In this document: in pieces, positions 27,173 to 35,300 of the stretch
Numbering within the stretch: the first letter of the stretch is position 1
Layout: every line of letters starts with the position of its first letter
Assembly: GCA_021157605.1 (NCBI GenBank)
Contig: JAGGWG010000011.1
Span: 1 to 50,437 of the forward strand
From: a bacterium
Lineage (GTDB): Bacteria > Patescibacteriota > UBA1384 > JAGGWG01
Direction of reading: 5' to 3'
Length of the DNA: 50,437 nt
Translations under genes and position numbers: made by a program
The notes under the pieces: model-generated
The model's database searches: none
What the model was told of the DNA's origin: nothing
What the model saw: only the letters and a program-made list of their open reading frames with translations

Positions 27173-27891
27173 TATTCAAAAATTAGTTTTCTAAAACGCA
27201 AGAATTCAGTCAATCTTAAACCAGTATAACGACCTAAAATAAAGTTAATAACTATCAAAATAACTACCACTTCTGGATATTGCCAAGTAAAATTCTGTAA
27301 AACACTCCAACGCATTAGAAATACTGCGGCAATCACCACTGTTAAAGTTTGCAGGGTATAAGAAAGGGCTTTACCAAAAGGAAGACGCAGTTGCGAAGTA
27401 ATAAAGCGTTCTGAAGCAACAATAATAATTAAAACCGGAAACACTGCTACTGGAGCCAAACGGGCCAAAAAGTACCCCTGATTTACACTAAATATCAAAA
27501 GCCAGACAATCACTAAAGCCACACTAATCATTACCATCGCTCTTCGGGGTAAATCCAAAATCCGCCATCCAGACAACAAATAGCGGACAACTGTACCTAC
27601 TGCTAAAGCAGCTGAAAGAAACAAAAGACCAAAACGCAAACCAATAGCAAACAAAGCTACAGCTAATACAGAAGGAATATAGATACCATAAGTTTTAAAA
27701 CCAATTAGCTGTCTTGAAATAACCAATATTGTCACTGCCCAAGGAAAAAGCAAAAGCCAGAGAAAGGTTTTATAATCTGCCCCCTCGGCAACTGCTACTG
27801 ACAACCAATAATGAAATTGGTGGTTATAGGCCAAAACAGCAAAAAGTACTATTGCTATGAGCACAGATAACATCCGGAAAAATCTTGCCAT
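27172..27891 (-). CDS. 7TM_transglut-type membrane protein
   Basis: 239 aa from the ATG at 27891, with seven transmembrane helices. Matches the membrane domain usually fused to an inactive transglutaminase (PF14402): FKTYGIYIPSVLAVAL, a LPRRAMVMISVALVIV helix, VAVFPVLIIIVASERFI, and the closing ILGRYTGLRLTEFLRFRKLIF. The transglutaminase-like extracellular domain is absent. Its stop overlaps the start of the ATP-grasp fusion (TAATG), so the two are made together. The longer frame to 28020 is rejected because it runs through galT. Confidence 0.8.
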   Translation of the reverse strand: MARFFRMLSVLIAIVLFAVLAYNHQFHYWLSVAVAEGADYKTFLWLLLFPWAVTILVISRQLIGFKTYGIYIPSVLAVALFAIGLRFGLLFLSAALAVGTVVRYLLSGWRILDLPRRAMVMISVALVIVWLLIFSVNQGYFLARLAPVAVFPVLIIIVASERFITSQLRLPFGKALSYTLQTLTVVIAAVFLMRWSVLQNFTWQYPEVVVILIVINFILGRYTGLRLTEFLRFRKLIFE

Positions 27892-27937
27892 AATGAATTT
27901 TAGATAGTTTGAAGTATACGCTAAAATACCTCTTTTT

Positions 27938-28897
27938 TCAATCTTGACGCAAAAACCAAGCTGCTTTTTCTGGAGAAACCACATCAACCACAATACCTCC
28001 CCCCAACTCATAACCGCCAAATTTGCTTAAACGAGGCAGTATTTCAATATGCCAATGGTAGTAATTTTCTGCTCCTGCTTCTTTGGCCGGGGTAGTATGA
28101 ATAAAAAAATTAAAATCAGGATCACCCAACTTCTTATCTAAAATCTTTAAAACAGAAGAAAAAATCTCTGCCAAGCTCACTCTTTTGCTTTTATTCATTT
28201 TCTCAAAATAGTTTCTATGTTTTTTAGGCAAAATCCAAATCTCAAAAGGAAAACGGGCTGCAAAGAAAGTAAAAGCAACAAAATCCTTATTTTCTAAAAT
28301 TACCCTCTCGCCCTTTCTCAACTCTTCTGCAACCAAAGAACAGAAAACACATCTTTTTTCTTTTTGAAAATATCTCTGCGCTCCTTTTAGTTCTTTGCGA
28401 ATCCGGGAAGGCAAAACTGAAGAAGAAAAAATCTGCGAATGGGGATGCTCAATAGAAGCCCCTGAAGACTCACCATGGTTATGAATAAGTAAAGAGTATT
28501 CAACTGCCGGATCTTGAAGATGTTTTTTCATCCTTTCTTGATAAACATAAAAAAGTTCATCTAATACAGCTAAAGATAACCCGCTAAGATCCGGCCGGTG
28601 TTTTTTTAAATTAACAACTTCATGGTAACCTAAAGCCCGGTAAGCCGGGTAAAGCTTTCCTCCCCGCTCTAAAACCGCGTCTTCGGGAATGTAGCTGGGG
28701 TATTTATTAGGAATAACATAGATATTTTTTGTCTCATAAACCCTTGTAGGATAAGCCGGACCAGGAATACAAAAAGGGCAATCTTTGGTCTTCTTTTTTT
28801 TGGGCTTTTTCCTAATGTAATCCTCTGGCCTTTTAGCTCTTTCAGGGGCAATAATTACCCACTCACCAGTAATAATATTTTTTCTAAGACTTGGCAT
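27938..28897 (-). CDS. galT: Galactose-1-phosphate uridylyltransferase (GalT-like)
   Basis: 319 aa. CPFC (40-43) supplies zinc ligands and CVFC (183-186) is a second cysteine pair; HPHSQ (151-155) contains the uridylylated histidine. A second HxH-like site (YHWHIEILPR) is near the C-terminus. It exchanges UMP between hexose-1-phosphates, feeding nucleotide sugars to the glycosyltransferases. The ATG at 28897 has an excellent SD (GGAGGGG, 5 nt upstream), which decides the start. Overlaps the end of ruvC by 14 bp. Relatives include other nucleotidyltransferases of the HIT group. Confidence 0.9.
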   Translation of the reverse strand: MPSLRKNIITGEWVIIAPERAKRPEDYIRKKPKKKKTKDCPFCIPGPAYPTRVYETKNIYVIPNKYPSYIPEDAVLERGGKLYPAYRALGYHEVVNLKKHRPDLSGLSLAVLDELFYVYQERMKKHLQDPAVEYSLLIHNHGESSGASIEHPHSQIFSSSVLPSRIRKELKGAQRYFQKEKRCVFCSLVAEELRKGERVILENKDFVAFTFFAARFPFEIWILPKKHRNYFEKMNKSKRVSLAEIFSSVLKILDKKLGDPDFNFFIHTTPAKEAGAENYYHWHIEILPRLSKFGGYELGGGIVVDVVSPEKAAWFLRQD

Positions 28898-29378
28898 AAA
28901 ACCCCTCCTTTTTTTGCAAACAAGACAATGCCCAAAAAGCAACTGCCAAAGCATCAGCAGCATCATCAGGTTTGGGCAACTCTTTAAGCTTTAAAATTTT
29001 CTGAATCATCATTTGAATCTGCTGTTTAGAAGCCCGACCATAACCGGTTAATGCCTGTTTAACTTCTAAGGGGGTGGGAGCAAGCACTTGGCAACCATTT
29101 TCCGCACCCGCTAAAACTATTACTCCCCGTGCTTCACTAACAGCAAAAGCTGTTTTTTGGTTTTTAAAAAAATAAAGTTTTTCTACTGCCAAAATATCAG
29201 GCTGATGCTTTTTAATTATAGCACGGACTTTAGTAAAAATCTCTTTAAGTCTGGTGCTACCAAGACGTGCTTTGGGTTGTAAACATCCATAACAACCAAC
29301 AACAAAACTGCTTTTGTTTTTTTCAAGCAAAGCATAGCCTATTCGATGAGTACCTGGGTCAATACCTAATACTTTCAT
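28884..29378 (-). CDS. ruvC: RuvC, Holliday junction resolvase
   Basis: 164 aa from the ATG at 29378. Acidic active site: D7 in LGIDPGTHRIGYA, E66 in LAVEKLYF, and D138/D139 with D142 in KPDDAADALAVA. Cuts junctions moved by RuvAB. Located next to yebC, the common bacterial order yebC-ruvC, while ruvAB sit 6 kb away. Confidence 0.96.
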   Translation of the reverse strand: MKVLGIDPGTHRIGYALLEKNKSSFVVGCYGCLQPKARLGSTRLKEIFTKVRAIIKKHQPDILAVEKLYFFKNQKTAFAVSEARGVIVLAGAENGCQVLAPTPLEVKQALTGYGRASKQQIQMMIQKILKLKELPKPDDAADALAVAFWALSCLQKKEGFYAKS

Positions 29379-29421
29379 CCCCAATATTATAAGCCACAAA
29401 AAAGTAAACTCAAAATATTAT

Positions 29422-30138
29422 TTAGCCTAAATTTGCATAAACCTCACTCACTTCTTCTAAATTTTCCAACTTTTCCAAAAGCTGAATAATTTTTTCTTTA
29501 ACTTTATCTGAAACTTCAACTGAATTTTCTGGCTCATAACCTAAAGCAAGAGTTTCAATTTCTATACCTGCTTTTTCGAGGTTCAAACGAGTCTGCTCTA
29601 ACTTTTCAGGATGAGTATAAACAACAATAATCCCCTCCCCTTGCTCATAATCCTCTGCGCCAGACTCAATTATCGCCATCTCCACCTCTTCTTCTTTTTT
29701 GTCTTGATCTCGAGAAAGCACGATTCTGCCTTTGGGCTTAAACATCCATTTTACTGATCCAGCTTCAGCTAACTTGCCTCCATATTGGCTAAGCAAATGC
29801 CTAACTTCTGAGAGAGCACGATTCTTGTTGTCAGAAACACACTTTATTAAAAGAGCCGCTCCGCCAGGACCATAACCTTCTAATAAAAACTCTTCTAACT
29901 CTCCTGCTCCTTCACCACTTCCTCTTTTTATTGCCCGCTCAATATTGCCTTTAGGAAGATTAGCTGCTTTAGCTGCTTGAAGAGCAATCCTCAGACGAGA
30001 GTTGGAGTCCGGATCAGGACCACCTAATTTTACAGCAATAGAAATATCGCGAGCCAATTTAGAAAAAAGTTTGCCCTTGCGCTTGTCTTTAATTTCCTTT
30101 CTAAATCTAATATTTGCCCACTTTGAGTGTCCAGCCAT
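29422..30138 (-). CDS. yebC: YebC/PmpR-family protein (TACO1-like)
   Basis: 238 aa. Starts MAGHSKWANIRFRK, followed by LARDISIAVKLGGPDPDSNSRLRIALQAAKAANLPKGNIERAIKRG and EGYGPGGAALLIKCVSDNKNRA, all family hallmarks. Family members have been described as transcription regulators and, more recently, as translation factors easing ribosome stalling. The ATG at 30138 is preferred to the frame start at 30153. Upstream of ruvC. Confidence 0.95.
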   Translation of the reverse strand: MAGHSKWANIRFRKEIKDKRKGKLFSKLARDISIAVKLGGPDPDSNSRLRIALQAAKAANLPKGNIERAIKRGSGEGAGELEEFLLEGYGPGGAALLIKCVSDNKNRALSEVRHLLSQYGGKLAEAGSVKWMFKPKGRIVLSRDQDKKEEEVEMAIIESGAEDYEQGEGIIVVYTHPEKLEQTRLNLEKAGIEIETLALGYEPENSVEVSDKVKEKIIQLLEKLENLEEVSEVYANLG

Positions 30139-30217
30139 AATAATTTTTAGCAAAGATAAGCATAACGGATAAATAATATATTTTCAATGTCTTTATCTTT
30201 GCTCAAAATCCACTTAA

Positions 30218-31021
30218 TTAATAATAAACAATATCCTGTTCTTTGTCTGTCCGCCTCACCCTGATGTTATTTTTCTCTAAAAGAGCTAAAACCTCTTTGT
30301 GAGGATGACCATAAGTATTTTTACCTACAGAAATTACTGCTTCTTGAGGCTTGATTTTTTCTAAAAGCAAAGGGCTTAAGCCATTGCGACTGCCATGGTG
30401 AGACACTTTAAATATATCAGCTCCTAAATAGACATTATGCTTGAAAAGATCGTTCCAGTGGGAATTTTCCAAATCTCCAGCTAAAACAAAACTCTTATCT
30501 AAAAAATGAAGCTTCATTGCTAAAGAAAGATTACGGCTTGAATAGTCTGTGTCATAAAAAGGATAAAGAACCTCTATATAGCCAGAGTTTAGGTGAATAA
30601 CGCGGCCATATATTAAACGCTCTTCTTTTAAGCCTAAATTTCTCAATTCTCTCTGCCAGCGCTCATAGGTTTTTGTCTTTTTTTGAACCTCAACCAATCC
30701 GTATACTCTACCCACTTCAAAAGCAGAAAAAATATCAGAAAAACCGCCAATATGATCAGCATCATAGTGAGAAGCAAATACAAACTCAATTTTTCGGTCA
30801 AAAAAAGGCAGAAAACGATTTAAACAATTTTTCATCTTTTCATTATCCGGACCAGCATCAACCACTGCTTCAATCAAACCATCTTTAATCAAAATACCGT
30901 CTCCCTGCCCCACATCACAAAAAACTACTAAACGGCTATTAGCCTGAAACCAAAGATAAACAAAAACCCCTAAAAACACCAAAACAATAAAAAGAAAATA
31001 GCTACGGCTGGAGTTCTTCAT
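30218..31021 (-). CDS. ComEC-type metallo-beta-lactamase domain protein
   Basis: 267 aa: one N-terminal transmembrane helix, then an MBL-fold domain with FCDVGQGDGILI, VVDAGPD, the metal motif SHYDADHIGGF (HxDxDH type), LAGDLE and KVSHHGSRNG. It equals the C-terminal domain of ComEC, thought to degrade the non-transported DNA strand. Here it is a separate gene overlapping the membrane part by 20 bp. Confidence 0.88.
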   Translation of the reverse strand: MKNSSRSYFLFIVLVFLGVFVYLWFQANSRLVVFCDVGQGDGILIKDGLIEAVVDAGPDNEKMKNCLNRFLPFFDRKIEFVFASHYDADHIGGFSDIFSAFEVGRVYGLVEVQKKTKTYERWQRELRNLGLKEERLIYGRVIHLNSGYIEVLYPFYDTDYSSRNLSLAMKLHFLDKSFVLAGDLENSHWNDLFKHNVYLGADIFKVSHHGSRNGLSPLLLEKIKPQEAVISVGKNTYGHPHKEVLALLEKNNIRVRRTDKEQDIVYY

Positions 31022-32420
31022 TTTGCCACCTTGTTTGCCAAAGATAAAAAACTAAAAAACCCAAAAATAAATAATAGAGAAAAAGCCAACCAAAATGGGA
31101 TATTTCTAAATTCAAAACTGTCCAAGAAAAACGGCCAAAAAACTCTATGATTTTTAAGATATAAAACAAAAACACTTCAGCTAAATAAGAAAAAACACGA
31201 CTAAGAAACAGGGAAAAATAACCAAAAACCGCTGTTGCTAAAATAAGATAAGTAGCCAAAGGAACCACTGCTACCACCAAAACATTGACTAAAAATGCAA
31301 TCCAACTAATAGAACCAAAGTAGTAAGCCACAAGGGGCAAAGTGAACAAAATAGCACCAATAGTCTCTGCTAAAATCCCTCCTAAAAAACCAAACTTCTG
31401 CAAAGGGGGACTTAACAAAGGACTTAAAGCCAATAAACCCACAAAGGCAAAAAAGGAAAGCTGAAGTGATATATCCCAAACTAAACTAAAAGGATTCAAT
31501 AAAGCCATTATAAATAAAGAAAAAGATAGAATTAAAACACTATCCCTCTGCCGCCCCAATATTTGCGCACTTAGTAAAAAAACACCCATAATGCCAGCTC
31601 TCACAATTGAAGCAGAAGCTCCGGTCATTAACACAAAGGCCAAAATAGCCAAACAAGTGGTGCCAAAAGCAAATAACGGCGAAAGAAATTTTAAAGTCCC
31701 AAAAAGAGAAAAGATCAAAATTGAGATATTAAAACCAGACAAAGCTACTAAATGAGAAGTACCTGTTCTTTTTAGAGCCTCCTTAAAATTACTATCAAAA
31801 TTCTGTTTTTCTCCCAAAACCAAACCTTGAGCAAAAGATCTATTGCCTTCAGACATCACTTTTTTAAGTTGTTTTTTAAAACTCTCTTTGATTAAATAAA
31901 GCTTCCGCTTTACTGCTAAAAACAAAGGTGGATTTTCAGCTATTAGTTTCAGTTCAGAAACCTTTATAGCCCCGCTAATTCTTTTAGCAAATCTTTCTGA
32001 AGAATAAACAGAAATAGACTTGCCCTTGGCCTCAACCAGATTACCCGGCAAACAAAAAGAGGGATCAAATCTTTCAGGACTAAACACTAACTTTATCCTC
32101 AAACCTCCGCTTTTGACTACACAAGTACATCTTTGCTTAAAACACATCACTTCATCTACCCTACCCACAATCTCCTCTCCCTGAAAAAATAAAGGCACGC
32201 CCCACAAAGAAAGGTATGCCCAGCCCAAAGTAAATCCTAAAACCAAACAAGAACAAAGACGCCACCATTTTTTAGCCAAAACTAAAGCAACTAAACTAAA
32301 AAACACAGGCAAAACAACCATTTTATCCACAAAAATCTGCCAATAGCTAAAAAGAGCCACTCCTATACAAAAACTTAAGAGAAAAACTATCAGATACAAA
32401 GAACGCTCTCGCTTCAGCAC
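31002..32420 (-). CDS. comEC: ComEC/Rec2 DNA-uptake channel, membrane part only
   Basis: 472 aa: N-terminal helices with a DUF4131-like OB segment (EEIVGRVDEVMCFKQRCTCVV), then the Competence domain (RSFAQGLVLGEKQNFDSNFKEALKRTGTSHLVALSGFNISIL) and about ten helices. Forms the inner-membrane pore for single-stranded DNA uptake. The start codon is GTG, with TATTAT 7 nt upstream. The MBL domain is encoded by the next gene. Other uptake genes (comEA, pili) are not in the window. Confidence 0.9.
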   Translation of the reverse strand: MLKRERSLYLIVFLLSFCIGVALFSYWQIFVDKMVVLPVFFSLVALVLAKKWWRLCSCLVLGFTLGWAYLSLWGVPLFFQGEEIVGRVDEVMCFKQRCTCVVKSGGLRIKLVFSPERFDPSFCLPGNLVEAKGKSISVYSSERFAKRISGAIKVSELKLIAENPPLFLAVKRKLYLIKESFKKQLKKVMSEGNRSFAQGLVLGEKQNFDSNFKEALKRTGTSHLVALSGFNISILIFSLFGTLKFLSPLFAFGTTCLAILAFVLMTGASASIVRAGIMGVFLLSAQILGRQRDSVLILSFSLFIMALLNPFSLVWDISLQLSFFAFVGLLALSPLLSPPLQKFGFLGGILAETIGAILFTLPLVAYYFGSISWIAFLVNVLVVAVVPLATYLILATAVFGYFSLFLSRVFSYLAEVFLFYILKIIEFFGRFSWTVLNLEISHFGWLFLYYLFLGFLVFYLWQTRWQNEELQP

Positions 32421-32444
32421 TTTTTTTATAATATACTAAAAAAG

Positions 32445-33137
32445 ATGCGATCAAGCTCATCTTTTTTAAAGTTGGCCGGTATTGGGATTTTGGTTTTGAT
32501 TTTAGCTGTAGTTGGAGTTTTGCTTTTGCTCAGAAACAGAAACTCCTCAACCACTTCCACACCTGAGGCAACAGAAACAACTACTGAAAGCTCTTCAGAA
32601 CAAAACAATCTTAATATTACCTCCTCCCCCACTATTTTAGATCAAGCTAATGCGGTCAGTAGCCAATTTCAGCAATTCGAACAACAGGCTTATGAATTTG
32701 CTTCCAAATGGAAAAAAAGCGCTTCGCTTTGCGCTACCTCTATTAAAATGACAGCTGACCTTAATCCCAACAATCTTACTTATTCTTATATATACTGTAC
32801 GCCGGAAGATAAAAGCTATTATTTTAATATCAACTTCAATACTCAAGGCCAATTCCTAAGAGCTTTAGTTTGGCAAACAGATTACTTAAAACCCAATCTA
32901 TTAAAAATCAACCGTCAATATCTTAAACTTAATCTAACTGAAGCCTTGAGTTTGGCTGAGCAAAATGGAGGCTCAGCTTTCCGTTCTTCCCATCCAGAAG
33001 GCATTATTACTCTAAATCTTTATCGGGCTGATCCAAAAAACTATCTTTACTGGTTTGTCCAATATGAAGACACCACCAGCCCTGATCAGTTAATTAAAAA
33101 AATTGACGCCTTCTCAGGCAAATTAGTTAGTGAATAA
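32445..33137 (+). CDS. Signal-anchored protein of unknown function
   Basis: 230 aa: one transmembrane helix (residues 10-28), a Ser/Thr/Glu-rich linker (about 30-60), then an alpha/beta domain ending YWFVQYEDTTSPDQLIKKIDAFSGKLVSE. The last strand pair (...IDAFSGKL) resembles a PepSY repeat, only loosely. The N-terminus should be inside and the domain outside. TATAAT lies 12 nt before the ATG. Divergent from comEC. Confidence 0.65.
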   Translation: MRSSSSFLKLAGIGILVLILAVVGVLLLLRNRNSSTTSTPEATETTTESSSEQNNLNITSSPTILDQANAVSSQFQQFEQQAYEFASKWKKSASLCATSIKMTADLNPNNLTYSYIYCTPEDKSYYFNINFNTQGQFLRALVWQTDYLKPNLLKINRQYLKLNLTEALSLAEQNGGSAFRSSHPEGIITLNLYRADPKNYLYWFVQYEDTTSPDQLIKKIDAFSGKLVSE

Positions 33138-33165
33138 AGAGTTTTTATGGTAAAATAAGAAAGAT

Positions 33166-33702
33166 ATGCCAACAGATGGAGTATTAATAGTGCCGAAGTG
33201 GGATTTAATTATTGTAGGGATTCTTGTCTTTTTTGCTGTTTATAGTCTGATTTTACAAAAAGAAAAAATTTTGGCCAGTATTGTTGCTCTTTATGTAGCT
33301 ATTGTTGTTACTGAAGTTTGGGGAGATAAAGTAGCTGCTTTTTTTATGGGACAAAACTTTATTGGCAGTTTTTGGGTTAAAGCTAATCTTGATCCTTTTT
33401 GGGTTAAGCTCACTATATTTCTAGGTATTATTGTCTTTTTTGCTGTTAGAAGTGATTTGGTAAGCAGCATGGCTAAAGATACCCCCTCTTCTTTTCTTAT
33501 GATCCTCCTTTACAGCGCCTCATATACTGCTCTTTTAGCTACTTCAATTTTAAAACTTTTGCCTCAACCAACACTTAATCTCTTTATCCTTCAGTCTAAA
33601 TTAGCCTCCTTTCTCTATACTCATCTATCGTGGTGGGTGATTTTGCCAGTGGCTCTGATTATTATTGGCGGCTATTCAAACAAACCAAACCACAGAGATT
33701 AA
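33166..33702 (+). CDS. Five-helix membrane protein of unknown function
   Basis: 178 aa with about five transmembrane helices; the layout loosely recalls CvpA-like proteins but no signature is firm. TGG-TAAAAT sits 9 nt before the ATG without an SD, so it has its own promoter although only 28 bp follow the preceding gene. Confidence 0.6.
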   Translation: MPTDGVLIVPKWDLIIVGILVFFAVYSLILQKEKILASIVALYVAIVVTEVWGDKVAAFFMGQNFIGSFWVKANLDPFWVKLTIFLGIIVFFAVRSDLVSSMAKDTPSSFLMILLYSASYTALLATSILKLLPQPTLNLFILQSKLASFLYTHLSWWVILPVALIIIGGYSNKPNHRD

Positions 33703-33781
33703 GCTAGCTCTTGAAATAAAACAATCTTTTATCTAAAATTAAACAGCTAAACAGATTCTTTTTGGTTTAAACTGCTTTTAA

Positions 33782-33853
33782 GCGGGTGTAGTTCAATGGT
33801 AGAACGCCTCCTTGCCAAGGAGGAGGTTGCCGGTTCAAATCCGGTCACCCGCT
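33782..33853 (+). tRNA. tRNA-Gly (anticodon GCC)
   Basis: Acceptor GCGGGTG/CACCCGC, discriminator T, no encoded CCA. Anticodon loop TTGCCAA gives GCC. First gene of a plus-strand tRNA island with relics (to 34577). Confidence 0.95.
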
Positions 33854-33914
33854 AAGAAATAGGACCCAACTTTAAATCTTTGAGAATAAACAGATCCCTC
33901 TGATAAATAACTCT

Positions 33915-33970
33915 GGAGCGGTAGTTCAGTTGGATAGAACGTCCCGACCTATGCGTCGGGAAGGTCGCGA
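33915..33970 (+). pseudogene. 5' relic of tRNA-Asp with palindrome in place of the anticodon arm
   Basis: GGAGCGG, TAGTTCAGTTGGATAGAACG and AGGTCGCG match the acceptor, D arm and variable loop of the intact tRNA-Asp at 34014. Between them the 17-nt anticodon stem-loop is replaced by the 20-bp palindrome TCCCGACCTATGCGTCGGGA (33942-33961). The match ends inside the T stem. A matching 3' relic lies beyond the intact gene at 34376. Confidence 0.85.
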
Positions 33971-34013
33971 GCCTACTTCTGTTTAACAACCTATAATAAC
34001 TTAAAAAGTAAAT

Positions 34014-34090
34014 GGGGCGGTAGTTCAGTTGGATAGAACGCCGGCCTGTCACGCCGGAGGTCGCGGGTTCAAATCCCGTCCGCCCCGCCA
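34014..34090 (+). tRNA. tRNA-Asp (anticodon GTC)
   Basis: Acceptor GGGGCGG/CCGCCCC, discriminator G, CCA encoded. Anticodon stem CCGGC/GCCGG with loop CTGTCAC gives GTC. Intact, and flanked by two relics of itself and a GIY-YIG remnant. Confidence 0.95.
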
Positions 34091-34107
34091 TTTTCTACCA
34101 TTCCATC

Positions 34108-34368
34108 ATGTAGGGTGGCTGGCTTTACATTCTTTACAGTCAATCGCGCAATCAGTACTACATTGGAAGCACTACTGATTTGAAACGCCGCCTAAAAGAA
34201 CACAAGAAGGGGAAACACCGCTTTTCTAAAACTCTGGGGAAATTTAATCTAGTCTTTGTTCAGCACTTTAAAAACATTAGAATCGCGCGCCGAAAAGAGA
34301 AACAGCTAAAAAAATGGAAACGCCGAGATTATATTGAGAAAATCATCAGGAAAGGAAAAATCCACTGA
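34108..34368 (+). pseudogene. GIY-YIG endonuclease, start disrupted
   Basis: The frame GGWLYILYSQSRNQYYIGSTTDLKRRLKEHKKG...EKQLKKWKRR is a complete single-domain GIY-YIG (UvrC N-terminal fold) protein of about 84 aa: WLYIL and YYIG strands, catalytic-type R and a KEKQLKKWKR helix. The only upstream ATG (34108) is followed at once by TAG in the same frame, so the full domain has no normal start codon; the first usable start is a TTG at 34180, which loses both signature strands. Probably an inactivated mobile endonuclease. It lies between intact tRNA-Asp and its 3' relic; a sister gene sits at tRNA-fMet (42931). Confidence 0.75.
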
Positions 34369-34375
34369 AAAGCTT

Positions 34376-34442
34376 TTCAGTTAGATAGAACGTCCCGACC
34401 TATGCGTCGGGAAGGTCGCGGGTTCAAATCCCGTCCGCCCCG
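34376..34442 (+). pseudogene. 3' relic of tRNA-Asp with the same palindrome
   Basis: Begins in the D arm (TTCAGTTAGATAGAACG), carries TCCCGACCTATGCGTCGGGA at 34393-34412 instead of the anticodon arm, and keeps a perfect variable loop, T arm and CCGCCCCG acceptor end. The first 45 bp (34376-34420) repeat 33925-33969 with one mismatch, so the intact tRNA plus GIY-YIG segment is flanked by 45-bp direct repeats. It cannot be a working tRNA: no acceptor 5' strand and an anticodon arm of wrong length. Confidence 0.85.
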
Positions 34443-34504
34443 AAGTAAAGGATTGAAAATTTAGTGAACGCGTAATAAACTGAAAATAGAAAATAAGCCC
34501 ATAA

Positions 34505-34577
34505 GGGCCCGTAGCTCAGTTGGTAGAGCGCCAGCCTTTTAAGCTGGGCGTCGCGGGTTCGAGTCCCGCCGGGCCCT
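34505..34577 (+). tRNA. tRNA-Lys (anticodon TTT)
   Basis: Acceptor GGGCCCG/CGGGCCC, discriminator T, no encoded CCA. Anticodon stem CCAGC/GCTGG with loop CTTTTAA. Ends the island; purN begins 31 bp later and may be read from the same transcript. Confidence 0.95.
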
Positions 34578-34608
34578 TTTTAAAAACCAAGACAAAACTA
34601 AACAAACA

Positions 34609-35292
34609 ATGGGAAGCAAAATAGCCCGTATTGCTGTCGGCGCAGACGGCAGAGGATCAACTTTTAAACAAATAGTTTTAGCCTGCAAAAAAAAGAAAAT
34701 ACCAGCCAATGTGGTTTTGCTTTTCTCCTCTAATCCTCAAGCAAGAGCTATCCAATTAGCCAAAAAATTTAATATCCCTGCCAAAATAATCAAACACCCT
34801 TCTGAATTAGATAAAATTCTAGATCCTAACAAAATAGACCTTATTTGCTTAGCTGGTTTTCTTAAGTTAGTACCTGCAACTGTTTGTAAAAAATTTAAAA
34901 ATCGTATCCTTAATTCCCACCCCGGACCTATACCTGAATTTGGTGGTAAAGGGATGTACGGAGAAAGAGTCCATCAAGTAAGGTTGGAGTTTGTAAAAAG
35001 AACAAATAGGAATTTTAAAACTGCAGCCACTATCCATTTTGTTGACGAAATCTATGATCACGGGAAACGCGTCAAAGAAAAATGGATTAAAATTAAAGCA
35101 AACGATACCCCAGAGAGCTTAAGTCAACGTCTTTTACCGTTTGAGCACAAAATATACCTTGAAGCTATAAAAAACTTCTGCCAAGGAAATCTTAAACCTT
35201 TGCCACCACGGAAAAAATCTCTGGTTAAAAATAAAGAGAGAAAAATCTTGCAAACTATAAAGAAAGAGATCTTGCAAAAAAAGCCCAAATAG
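34609..35292 (+). CDS. purN: PurN-like phosphoribosylglycinamide formyltransferase
   Basis: 227 aa. Formyltransferase fold with SSNPQARAIQLAKKFNIPAKII, DLICLAGFLKLVPA, the active-site ILNSHPGPIPEFGGKGMYG (N102, H104) and TIHFVDEIYDHGKRV (likely catalytic D150). It adds a formyl group from formyl-THF in purine synthesis. The C-terminal 35 residues are a basic extension beyond the E. coli length. No other purine genes are nearby, so salvage or a related formyl transfer should be kept in mind. Confidence 0.85.
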   Translation: MGSKIARIAVGADGRGSTFKQIVLACKKKKIPANVVLLFSSNPQARAIQLAKKFNIPAKIIKHPSELDKILDPNKIDLICLAGFLKLVPATVCKKFKNRILNSHPGPIPEFGGKGMYGERVHQVRLEFVKRTNRNFKTAATIHFVDEIYDHGKRVKEKWIKIKANDTPESLSQRLLPFEHKIYLEAIKNFCQGNLKPLPPRKKSLVKNKERKILQTIKKEILQKKPK

Positions 35293-35300
35293 CTGCCTTT

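Noticed and set aside
27172-28897. galT as part of the 7TM/ATP-grasp system
   Set aside because: The gene is simply upstream with a 46-bp gap; GalT has a clear sugar-nucleotide role and no functional link to amidoligases is known to me.
34108-34113. Alternative genetic code (TAG read through)
   Set aside because: TAG ends many other clear genes here (for example murJ), and TGA also behaves as a stop, so recoding is not supported.
34376-34442. Functional tRNA read from the 3' tRNA-Asp relic
   Set aside because: There is no 5' acceptor strand and the anticodon arm is a 20-nt palindrome with a wrong-sized loop; only the T arm and 3' acceptor strand are intact.
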